Below, piece by piece: positions 8,045-14,986 of a DNA stretch of 18,575 nucleotides. Position numbers and translations under genes: made by a program. Under the pieces are notes generated by a model. The model did not search any database and was not told the origin of the DNA. It saw only the letters and a list, made by a program, of their open reading frames with translations. Source of the DNA: AC-32 sp963772975 (GTDB taxonomy: Bacteria > Actinomycetota > Thermoleophilia > Gaiellales > Gaiellaceae); contig CAVYZH010000012.1 in NCBI GenBank assembly GCA_963772975.1, forward strand, positions 1-18,575, written 5' to 3'. Numbering within the stretch: position 1 is the first letter of the stretch; each line of letters opens with the position of its first letter.

Positions 8045-8563
8045 CCGGCCCCGCCCGCCGCTCCTGCGGCACACGACTCGAGCACGTGTTCGCCGACGTG
8101 GGTAGCTCGCCTCTGGCGAACTCGTTCCTGCGCGCCGAGGAAGCTGCTCGCGCGCGAGCGCGCGGCCGGGCTGGACGGGCTCGAGCGCTACGCGGCCTTC
8201 GACCAGCAGGTGCGCGCGGTCAAGCGCGACCTGCTCGAGCTGTTGATCGGCTTCCGCCGCGACGGCGCGCAGATCGTGGGCTACGGCGCGGCCGCCAAGG
8301 GCAACGCGCTCCTCAACTACTGCGGCATCAGGGCCAACCTGCTCGACTACGTCGTCGACCGCAGCCCACACAAGCAGGGGCTCTTCCTGCCGGGCACCCG
8401 GCTGCCGATCCACGCGCCGGAGCGGATCGCCGGGACCAAGCCCGACTACGTCCTGATCCTGCCCTGGAACCTGCGCAACGAGATCGTCGGTCAGATGGCG
8501 CACGTGCGCGACTGGGGCGGCCGCTTCGTCGTCCCGGTGCCCAGGGCGACGGTACTCGAGTGA
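8029..8563 (+). pseudogene. SAM-dependent C-methyltransferase remnant with the catalytic core deleted
   Basis: The N-terminus from GTG 8029 reads SCGTRLEHVFADVGSSPLAN, the start of the Zn-binding N-terminal domain of sugar C-methyltransferases. Only about 36 residues later, and in another frame, the sequence passes directly into the family's C-terminal domain: LLARERAAGLDGLERY, IVGYGAAAKGNALLNYCGI, VDRSPHKQGLFLPGT, PDYVLILPWNL and GGRFVVPVP. Full-length members are about 410 residues; this has about 177. The SAM-binding Rossmann core (around 230 residues) is absent, with the junction at about 8139-8144. The first Cys of the usual CxxC is Arg. As written it cannot be an active methyltransferase. 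An intact version would methylate the CDP- or dTDP-linked sugar made by its neighbours. It overlaps rfbF by 16 bases at the start and couples to the next gene by GTGA. Confidence 0.8.
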
Positions 8564-9870
8564 GCCTCGACCGCAGCTCGCTGCCCTCGGCCGCCGAGGC
8601 CGGCGAAGAGATGCACGCCCTTGCGACCGAGCTGTTGCCGTTCTGCCGCAGCCTCACGGGCGACGGCGTGCGCCAGACCCTCGACGTGATCGAGCGCACG
8701 GTGCCGCTCGAGCGCACGGCCGTGCCGAGCGGCACGCAGGTCTACGACTGGTTGCTCCCGCGGGAGTGGAACGTCCCCGGCGCGCGCCTCACCGGCCCCG
8801 ACGGCCGGGTCGTCGCCGACTTCGCGGACTCCAACCTCCACGCCCTCAACTACAGCGTCCCGGTCTCCGGCACGTTCTCGCTGGAAGAGCTGCGCCCGCA
8901 TCTCTTCACCGACCCGGCCCGGCCCGGCGTGATCCCCTACCGCACCTCCTATCACTCCGAGAACTGGGGCTTCTGCCTCCCGCACTCGGTCTACGAGCAG
9001 CTGCCTGCGGGCGACTACCAGGTCGAGATCGACTCGATGCTCGAGGACGGCGAGCTCGTCTACGCGGAGCGCTTCCTGCCCGGCGAGAGGGACGACGAGG
9101 TGCTGCTCTCGACCTACGTCTGCCATCCGTCGCTCGCGAACGACAACCTCTCCGGCGTCGTGCTGGCCGCGACGCTCGCGCGCCATCTCGACGGCCAGCA
9201 GCTGCGGCGCTCGCATCGCTTCGTGTTCTCGCCGGCGACGATCAGGCCGCTCACCTGGCTCTCGCGCAACGAGCAACGGCTGCCCCGGATCGCCGCCGGC
9301 CTGGTCGTCTCGTGCGTCGGCGATCCGGGGCCGTTCACGTACAAGCGCAGCCGCCGCGGCGACAGCGAGATCGACCGCGCCGCCGCCGCGGTGCCGGGCG
9401 ACGAGGGGCGGACCGAGGACTTCACGTCGCTCGGCACCGACGAGCGGCAGTTCTGCTCGCCGGGTTTCGACCTCCCCATCGGGGTGCTTTCGCGCACGCC
9501 GACCGACCGTTTCCCGGAGTACCACTCCTCTGCGGACGATCTCGACTTCGTCCGGCCGCAGGCGCTCGGTGAGTCGTTCGAGCGTTACCTCGACGTGCTC
9601 GACGTGCTCGAGCGCAACCGCTCCTTCCGGAACCTGAGCCCGAAGGGCGAGCCGCAGCTCGGCAAGCGCGGCCTCTACCGGGCCGTCGGCGGCGGCTCGT
9701 TCACGGAAGGCCCGCTGCTCTGGGTGCTGAACCTCTCCGACGGCGAGCACGACCTGCTGGCGATCGCCGAACGCTCCGGCCTGACGTTCGCCGAGGTCGC
9801 AGACGCCGCCGACGCGCTCGTCGAAGCCGGGCTGCTAGCGGGGATCGATGGGAACGGCGCCGCAGCCTAA
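8560..9870 (+). CDS. DUF4910 / aminopeptidase-like domain protein (COG4310-type)
   Basis: The 436-residue protein starts at GTG 8560, which overlaps the previous stop as GTGA. Order of parts: an N-terminal helix region (LLPFCRSLTGDGVRQTL), the DUF2172-like segment with VYDWLLPREWNV, the M28-peptidase-like core with YVCHPSLANDNLSGVV, WLSRNEQRLPRI, CVGDPGPFTYKRSRRGD, DERQFCSPGFDLP and EYHSSADDLDFVRP, and a C-terminal winged-helix-like part (LLAIAERSGLTFAEVADAADALVEAGLL). His and Asp of HPSLANDN and His of YHSSADD are likely metal ligands by analogy with M28. These proteins recur in sugar-nucleotide and polysaccharide clusters, but to my knowledge their reaction is not established. The usual PGTIG reads PATIR here, so two conserved glycines are replaced. 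The frame is intact. Confidence 0.85.
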   Translation: MSLDRSSLPSAAEAGEEMHALATELLPFCRSLTGDGVRQTLDVIERTVPLERTAVPSGTQVYDWLLPREWNVPGARLTGPDGRVVADFADSNLHALNYSVPVSGTFSLEELRPHLFTDPARPGVIPYRTSYHSENWGFCLPHSVYEQLPAGDYQVEIDSMLEDGELVYAERFLPGERDDEVLLSTYVCHPSLANDNLSGVVLAATLARHLDGQQLRRSHRFVFSPATIRPLTWLSRNEQRLPRIAAGLVVSCVGDPGPFTYKRSRRGDSEIDRAAAAVPGDEGRTEDFTSLGTDERQFCSPGFDLPIGVLSRTPTDRFPEYHSSADDLDFVRPQALGESFERYLDVLDVLERNRSFRNLSPKGEPQLGKRGLYRAVGGGSFTEGPLLWVLNLSDGEHDLLAIAERSGLTFAEVADAADALVEAGLLAGIDGNGAAA

Positions 9871-11341
9871 GCCTGGCGAAGCGGCAGCGGACGGGGCCAC
9901 CGTGGCCTCCGGCACCTCGCGGATCCTGCCGAACACCGTCTTCCGCGCGGCCGCGGACGTCGGCTCCAAGCTCATCTCGGTCGGCTTCTACGTGGTCATC
10001 GCGCGGAAGCTCGGCGCGTCGGCGTTCGGCTCGTTCACCTTCGGTCTCGCCTTCGGCTCGCTCGTGACCGTACTCGCCGGCTTCGGCCAGGACGCGATCC
10101 TCACCCGGGAGGTGGCGCGCGACCGCCGGCGCGTCGACGGGTACTTCGCCAACACTGTCGCGCTCAAGCTGGGGCTCTCAGTGCCGGTGATCGCGCTCGC
10201 CGTGCTCGCGCTCGAGCTCGCGGACATGTCCGCCACCACGCGAGCGGTGGCGATCCTGCTCTCGGTCGCGGTGCTCGTCGAGCTGCTCACGACCACGTGC
10301 TTTGCGGTCTTCCAGGCCTACGAGCAGCTCGGCTACTTCCCGGTCGTGATCATCGGGCAGCGCCTGTTCACCGCGGGCGTCGGGATCGCCGCGATGGCCG
10401 CGGGTGCAGGGGTCGAGACCGTCGCCGCGATCTACCTCGTCGGGGCACTGCTCGCGCTGATCCTGGCAACGACGCTCCTCTTCCGGCGGGTCGTCCGTCC
10501 GCGGCTCGAGATCGACACCTCGCGCTGGTGGCCGCTGATGCGGGTGGCGATCCCGGTCGGCGTCGCACTCGTCTTCCAGGTGACCCTCTTCCGGGTCGAC
10601 GCCGTGATCCTGCAGCTCTTTCGGTCCGACCGTGAGGTGGGCCTGTACGGAGCGGCATACCGCCTGTTCGAGGCGCCGCTCTTCATCGGCTGGGCGGTCG
10701 CGGCCGCCGTCTACCCCGTGCTTTCGCGGCTCCGCGAGCCGGCCGAGCTGCGCTTGGTCACCGAGCGGGCGCTGAAGCTCGCGATCGGCGCGACGCTCCT
10801 CTTCGCGCTCGGCGCGGCCATCCTCGCCGGCCCTGCCGTGAAGCTGCTCTACGGGCCGGAGTTTCACGCTTCGGCCCGCGTGCTCGCCTGGCTCGCGCCC
10901 ACGATCGTGCTCTACTCCTTCAACCATGTCGCGGGCGTACTGCTGCTGGCGCGAAACCAGACGCGTTGGCTGGCGGTGGTCTATGGGACGATGGCGGTCG
11001 AGAACATCGCCGCCAACCTCGCGACGATCCCGTCGTACGGGATGATCGCCGCCGCCATCAACACGACCGTGACGGAGATACTGCTCTTCCTCTCGCTGGC
11101 GGTCCTCGTACAGCGGGTGACCCACGGGCTCGACTGGCTGCGGCTGGTCGGCGGCCCGGTGCTGGCGGGCGCAGTGGCAGCCGCGCTGATGCTCGCACTG
11201 CGCGAGCACTTCCCCGTCGCAGTGGTCGTGGGCACGGCGGGCTACCTCGTGACCATCGGAGCCTTTGAGCACTTCTTCTACCCCCAGGACGTAGACGCCG
11301 TCGTCCGCTTCCTGCGGCGAAAGGTGGCTCCCGCTGCCTGA
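9848..11341 (+). CDS. Polysaccharide flippase, Wzx/MOP superfamily
   Basis: The 497-residue protein has about 12-14 hydrophobic segments and the family's N-terminal pattern (ILPNTVFRAAADVGSKLISVGFY in outline, then ARKLGASAFGSFTFGLAF, FGQDAILTREVARD). Later landmarks are FRVDAVILQLF, VGLYGAAYRLFEAP and YGPEFHASARVLAWLAP, typical of oligosaccharide flippases. It would move the lipid-linked repeat unit from the cytoplasmic to the outer leaflet, handing it to the polymerase-like protein at 499-1899. The ATG at 9848 lies 23 bases inside the end of the DUF4910 gene and has GGGG nearby upstream. The frame is intact. The exact C-terminus is slightly doubtful, because the following SDR gene lacks a normal start and an error in the shared junction would change both. 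Confidence 0.9.
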   Translation: MGTAPQPKPGEAAADGATVASGTSRILPNTVFRAAADVGSKLISVGFYVVIARKLGASAFGSFTFGLAFGSLVTVLAGFGQDAILTREVARDRRRVDGYFANTVALKLGLSVPVIALAVLALELADMSATTRAVAILLSVAVLVELLTTTCFAVFQAYEQLGYFPVVIIGQRLFTAGVGIAAMAAGAGVETVAAIYLVGALLALILATTLLFRRVVRPRLEIDTSRWWPLMRVAIPVGVALVFQVTLFRVDAVILQLFRSDREVGLYGAAYRLFEAPLFIGWAVAAAVYPVLSRLREPAELRLVTERALKLAIGATLLFALGAAILAGPAVKLLYGPEFHASARVLAWLAPTIVLYSFNHVAGVLLLARNQTRWLAVVYGTMAVENIAANLATIPSYGMIAAAINTTVTEILLFLSLAVLVQRVTHGLDWLRLVGGPVLAGAVAAALMLALREHFPVAVVVGTAGYLVTIGAFEHFFYPQDVDAVVRFLRRKVAPAA

Positions 11342-11886
11342 TCTCGGCGGCCGAACGGCGCTCGTCACGGGCGGCTCTCGGGGCGTCGGCCTCGCGATCG
11401 CCCGCGAGCTTGCCACCTCGGGCAGGTGGCGATCCTCGCACGCTCTTCCGATCAGCTCGAGCAGGCCGCCGCCGAGACGGGCGCGACCGCGCTCCCGGGC
11501 AAGGTCCGCAACGCCGCGGAAGTCGAGCGGGCGGTGGCCGAGCTCGGTCCCGTCGATGTACTGGTCAACAACGCAGGCACACTGGCCGCGATCGCCCCGC
11601 TCGCCGAGGCCGATGCCGACGACTGGTGGCTCGACGTCGAGACGAGCGTGCGCGGCGCGTTCAACTGCACCCGCGCCGTCCTCCCCGGGATGCTGGAACG
11701 CGGGCACGGAACGATCGTCAACGTTTCGAGCTACGCCGCGATTCGTCCGAGCCCGAACACGAGCGGCTACGCGGGTGCATCGCCGTGCGCACGAAGCCCG
11801 GGCTGATCGCGAAAGACGACGAGGCCCTTGCCCGCGGTCTCGGCTGCGAGCGTCTCGGTCAAGTTGAGCAGGGCCGCCTTCGCACC
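11334..11886 (+). pseudogene. Classical SDR oxidoreductase remnant, internally inverted and 3'-truncated
   Basis: The first 440 bases encode a classical short-chain dehydrogenase: ALVTGGSRGVGLAIARELA (cofactor loop), then, after a one-base loss near 11424, VAILARSSDQLEQ, VDVLVNNAG and GTIVNVSSYAAIRPS, ending in SGYAG. The expected continuation (KAALLNLTETLAAE, then FAISPGFVRTAM after one more frame correction near 11811) is found only on the opposite strand, between 11886 and 11774. Reversing that piece restores the catalytic YxxxK as YAGAK. About 50 C-terminal residues are still missing, because the sequence then meets the opposite-strand epimerase. No ATG, GTG or TTG lies in frame before the cofactor loop; CTG at 11334 is a placeholder start. 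The family uses NAD(P)(H) to oxidise or reduce hydroxyl or keto groups, and a sugar-nucleotide substrate would fit the context. Confidence 0.78.
11774..11886 (-). other. 113-bp inverted segment bounded by GGTGC/GCACC
   Basis: GGTGC at 11774-11778 and its complement GCACC at 11882-11886 bound a block whose minus strand encodes the SDR part that should follow the plus-strand part ending at 11773. Exchanging the orientation between these 5-bp repeats gives a continuous SDR reading across both sides of the left edge. At the right edge the block adjoins the minus-strand epimerase at its EAPREV region, where the epimerase also carries GGTG. Whether this is a genomic inversion or a chimera is not decidable from the window. 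Confidence 0.75.
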
Positions 11887-12365
11887 TCGCGTGGCGCTTC
11901 GAGCGCGGCGGCCGCGGTGCGCGCGATGTCCTCGATGTGCACGATCGGCCGGCAGGGCGTGACCGGGCTGAGCGGGGCCTGCTCGGTGACGAACTCCTCG
12001 CCCGAGACGCCGTACATCGAGCACGACCGAGGCGAAGATGAAGCGGCCGACGCCCGCCTCGCGCGCCGCTCGGGCCAGGCGCACGCTCGCGCGCTCGTTG
12101 ATCTCGAACGTCAGCTCCGGGTCGAGGTCGTCGAGCGGGTCCGTTGGAGAGAGCGGCCAGGTGGAAGATCGCGTCGTAGCTGCGCAGGTCGTCCTCGCCG
12201 AGATCGCGGATGTCGCGCTGCACGCTCTCGACCTCGGCGCCGGGGTACAGGTCGCAGCCGGGTAGTAGTGCGTGCCGACGCCGGTCACCTCGTGCCTTGC
12301 GCGGCAAGGAACGGCGCGGCCACCGAGCCGATGTAGCCGTGGTGGCCGGTGACGAGGACCTTCAC
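11886..12365 (-). pseudogene. NAD-dependent epimerase/dehydratase remnant with internal deletion and lost C-terminus
   Basis: It starts at GTG 12365, which overlaps the nucleotidyltransferase stop as GTGA. Recognisable pieces in order are VKVLVTGHHGYIGS (GxxGxxG NAD site), HEVTGVGTHYY, GCDLYPGAEVESVQRDIRDL, AIFHLAALSN, DPLDDLDPELTFEINERA, GVGRFIFAS, SCSMYGVSGEEFV and APLSPVTP. These lie in shifting frames, with one-base breaks near 12294, 12260, 12141 and 12027. At about 11956 the sequence jumps from LSPVTP to CRPIVHIEDIARTAAAALEAPREV. In intact relatives about 90 residues lie between these, including the catalytic YxxxK. It then stops at the inversion breakpoint, about 100 residues before the normal end. 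It is non-functional as written. Intact relatives are extended SDR enzymes acting on nucleotide sugars. Confidence 0.75.
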
Positions 12366-13002
12366 GACGCCGCCGGCAGCGACTGCGGAGTGCCGATGTC
12401 GACGAGCTCGGTCTCGAAGTCGACCGAGGCCACGCGGCCGGCACGGGCGAGCCGGTCGAAGAGTTGGCCCGGCTCATCGACACCTCGATGCCATCGAGCG
12501 CGCTACGGCGCGCGGCGAAGCAGCCCCAGACGAGGTTCGAGGCCGGCTGCTGCGGGCGGACGTGCACACGCGTGACCGCGGCGCCGTCGAGCTCGAGCAC
12601 GTCCGAGCGCGAAGGCTCGGCGAAGCGGAACACTCCGAGCGCCACGTCGCGGGGACCCAGGGCCGCCAGCAGCCGCTCGAAGACCTGCTCTGCCCCGAAG
12701 AGGGTGTCCGGGAAGCCGGCGAGCACGAGGTCGTCCGCCGCCAGGCCATCGAGCCCCAGCACGAGCGACTCGGCGACCGTCCGCGGCTCGCCCTCGACCA
12801 GCGTCACACGGCCGCGCAGCTGCTCGATCAGGTCGTGCTTGGCCGGGCGGACGACGACGCGGATCTCGTCCGCTGGCGCAAGCCGCTCGAGCAGCGCATC
12901 GACAACCGGCTTGCCGCGCACCGGCACCAGCTCCTTCGAGCCCTCGATCAGCCCACGCAGCCGCTCCGCGTGCCCAGCGGCCGGAACGACGCCGGCGATC
13001 AC
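12362..13002 (-). CDS. Sugar-1-phosphate nucleotidyltransferase-like protein (one frameshift)
   Basis: The GTG start at 13002 overlaps the upstream GT4 stop as GTGA. The N-terminus GVVPAAGHAERLRGLIEGSKEL is a variant of the NTP-transferase signature, with the PAAG loop and a GSKEL Lys. It is followed by PVVDALLERL, EIRVVVRP, DDLVLAGFPDTLF and LVWGCFAARR. The frame breaks near 12478 by a missing base; correcting it adds EPGQLFDRLARAG, FETELVDIGTP and a TGA at 12362, giving about 213 residues. That is shorter than glucose-1-phosphate thymidylyltransferases (about 290), but it matches small NTP-transferase-fold proteins found in such operons. It probably activates a sugar phosphate; base and sugar specificity are not readable. 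The next gene starts inside its stop. Confidence 0.8.
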
Positions 13003-14096
13003 CCTGCAGCCGCCTCGCGGTAGCGGTTCTCCATCGCCTCGATCATCGCTGAAAGCGAGAAGCGCTCGCGCGCTCGGCCGCGGCCGCAGTCGGCCAGCTG
13101 CTCGCTCAGCGCTCCGTCCCCGAGCACGCGCACCAGCGCCTCGGCTAACGCATCGCGGTCGCCAGGCGGCACGAGCAGCCCGCACTCGCCGAGCACCTCG
13201 GGCGGCCCGCCGTAGTCGTAGGCGACGACGGGAGTGCCAACGCCCATCGCCTCGAGCGCGACGAGCGAGAAGCCCTCCTTGCCGAGCCCGCCGCGGCTCG
13301 TCACGCTCGGGATCACGAGCACATCGCAGCCAGCGATAAGCTCAACTGCGTCCGCGCGGAAGCCGGGCAGCGCGACTGCGTCGGCCAGGCCGGCGGACTC
13401 GATCTCGCCTACGAGCTGCTCCCGGTACCCCGCGTGTGCCGGGTCGTCCGCGCCGACGAAGATCGCCCGCACGTCGAGCCGTTCCCGTAGGCGCGGCAGC
13501 ACCGCCAGGATCTCCCGGTGGCCTTTGTGCGGGTCGAGCCGCCCGAAGACGCCGAGCACCACGCCCGTGCCGCCGGCCAGCTCCCGCACCGCAGCCCGGC
13601 CGGCGTCCTGGTCGACGCCGGAGTCGGGCAGTCCGAAGGGCACGACCGTCGTCTTCTCGAGCGTGTCGGCCCGAAAGGTCTCCGTCACCGCGCGGCTGAC
13701 GGCGGCGATCGAGGCACAGCGGCGAGCGACGGCGCGCGCCAGCCAGCCGTCGCGGCTGAAGTCGTGTTTGAGCCAGACGACCGGGGTCCGCGTGCCCGTG
13801 ACCGCGAGCGTCGAAACGAGCGCGCCCTTGATCCCGTCGCCGTGCACCACGTCCGGGCGCAGCTGCCGCAGCTCCCGCCGCAGGCGGAGCGCCGAGCGCG
13901 CGATCGAGACCGGGCCGGCGCCGGTGGGCAGCACCTCAACCGGATAGCCGTTCCCGCGAAACTCTTCGACCAGCGGCCCTTCGGCGAGAAACGTGATCCG
14001 GGCGATCCACTCCCGGTCGAGCCCTTCGAGCAGGAGCGACAGGTAGCGCTCGGCGCCACCCTCGATCACGAACGGCGAGACGAAGGCGACGCGCAA
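12999..14096 (-). CDS. GT4-family glycosyltransferase
   Basis: The 365-residue protein is read from TTG 14096, giving LRVAFVSPFVIEGGAERYL, a typical GT-B N-terminus two bases after the GT2 stop. Further landmarks are DVVHGDGIKGAL, AAVSRAVTETF, VVPFGLPDSGVD, GVFGRLDPHKGH, an AVALPGF segment, and EGFSLVALEAMGVGTPVVAYDYGG, which contains the donor-binding EX7E. It would be a retaining, nucleotide-sugar-dependent transferase acting on the lipid-linked intermediate at the cytoplasmic membrane. The frame is fully intact, in contrast with the first GT4 gene. Longer upstream extension in this frame runs through the GT2 gene in an Arg-rich shadow and is rejected. The stop overlaps the nucleotidyltransferase start. 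Confidence 0.88.
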   Translation of the reverse strand: MRVAFVSPFVIEGGAERYLSLLLEGLDREWIARITFLAEGPLVEEFRGNGYPVEVLPTGAGPVSIARSALRLRRELRQLRPDVVHGDGIKGALVSTLAVTGTRTPVVWLKHDFSRDGWLARAVARRCASIAAVSRAVTETFRADTLEKTTVVPFGLPDSGVDQDAGRAAVRELAGGTGVVLGVFGRLDPHKGHREILAVLPRLRERLDVRAIFVGADDPAHAGYREQLVGEIESAGLADAVALPGFRADAVELIAGCDVLVIPSVTSRGGLGKEGFSLVALEAMGVGTPVVAYDYGGPPEVLGECGLLVPPGDRDALAEALVRVLGDGALSEQLADCGRGRARERFSLSAMIEAMENRYREAAAG

Positions 14097-14098
14097 GC

Positions 14099-14986
14099 TC
14101 AGAGCCGCCGTCCGCGCGCGAGGTCGAGCGTCCCCTCGAGCACGCCGAGCGCCCCGCGCCATTCGCGGTTCAGCAGCCGGTGCCCGACCAGCATCCACAG
14201 CAGCAGGCCGAACCCCAGCCGCGAGCGCGGCGTCTGCGGGAAGTTCTTGCGGAAGAGGTAGCTGCGGTTCCTGACCACGAGCTTGCCAAAGGCGCGCGAA
14301 TCGAAGGAGCGAAAGCCGAGCTTCTCGTGCACGACGATCAGGTCGGGCAGGTAGACGATCCGGCCACGCCGCGAGAGCCGGTAGGAGAAGTCCTCGTCCT
14401 CGGCGAGGGCGTACGCGCCGAGCAACTCGTCGAACCGCACGGTGCTCGCGAGCTCCCGGCGCGCGCTCATGAAGCAGCCCGGCATGAACTCGACGTCGCA
14501 CGGCCCGTCGCCGGGCAGGACGTAGCGGGGGTAGCCGTAGCGGGTGAAGCTGCCCCGGTGGCTCCCACTCCCGGGCACACTGATTCGACGGGCCCACGAG
14601 CGCGGCCCGCCACGCCGCTCCCGGTGTGGCTCGACCACCCAGCCGGTCGCCCCGGCAACGGACGGATCGGCGAACGTGCGCTCGAGCTTGGCGAACAGGT
14701 CGCTCGGCAGCGAGACGTCGTCGTCGAGGAAGACCACGACGTCGCCGCCGGCCCGGTCGATCCCGATGTTGCGCTGCCTGGTCAGGCTCGGCTCGGTGTG
14801 GATGTAGTGGATGGGCAGGCTGCCGTCCTGCAGGCCGACCACGACCTCTCTGGCGGAGGACTGTTCGTCGGCGTCGACCACCAGGACCTCGTCGGGCCGC
14901 GGCTGTGTCGCCCAGAGGCTCTCGAGCGTGCGAGTGAGCGGCTCGGGCCGGCCCTTGGTCGGGATCACGACGGAGAAGGTGGTCAC
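14099..14986 (-). CDS. GT2-family glycosyltransferase
   Basis: The 295-residue GT-A protein begins at GTG 14986 (overlapping the deacetylase stop as GTGA) with VTTFSVVIPTKGRPEPLTRT. It shows VLVVDADEQSS, SLTRQRNIGIDRAGGDVVVF followed by LDDDV (the DxD metal and UDP site), a PGCFMSARRE segment and EDEDFSYRLSRRGR (the acceptor-side ED motif). The C-terminal part has a hydrophobic stretch near LLLWMLVGHRLL that may associate with the membrane. It would be an inverting transferase adding one sugar of the repeat unit. The frame is clean. An upstream ATG at 15184 would read through the deacetylase gene in another frame and is rejected. Confidence 0.9.
   Translation of the reverse strand: MTTFSVVIPTKGRPEPLTRTLESLWATQPRPDEVLVVDADEQSSAREVVVGLQDGSLPIHYIHTEPSLTRQRNIGIDRAGGDVVVFLDDDVSLPSDLFAKLERTFADPSVAGATGWVVEPHRERRGGPRSWARRISVPGSGSHRGSFTRYGYPRYVLPGDGPCDVEFMPGCFMSARRELASTVRFDELLGAYALAEDEDFSYRLSRRGRIVYLPDLIVVHEKLGFRSFDSRAFGKLVVRNRSYLFRKNFPQTPRSRLGFGLLLWMLVGHRLLNREWRGALGVLEGTLDLARGRRL

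Noticed and set aside
8491..9750. 419-residue minus-strand frame opposite the DUF4910 gene
   Set aside because: Shadow composition and no recognisable domain; the plus frame matches a known family throughout.
11774..11886. Phase-variable invertible switch (site-specific inversion)
   Set aside because: The repeats are only 5 bp, no recombinase gene is present, and the flanking genes are also truncated. A chimera or rearrangement scar is simpler.
10178..12307. 709-residue open frame on the minus strand
   Set aside because: It is mostly Arg/Asp/Glu/His-rich translation antisense to the flippase. Only its first part coincides with a real epimerase segment, in a shifted frame. High-GC genomes produce such shadows.
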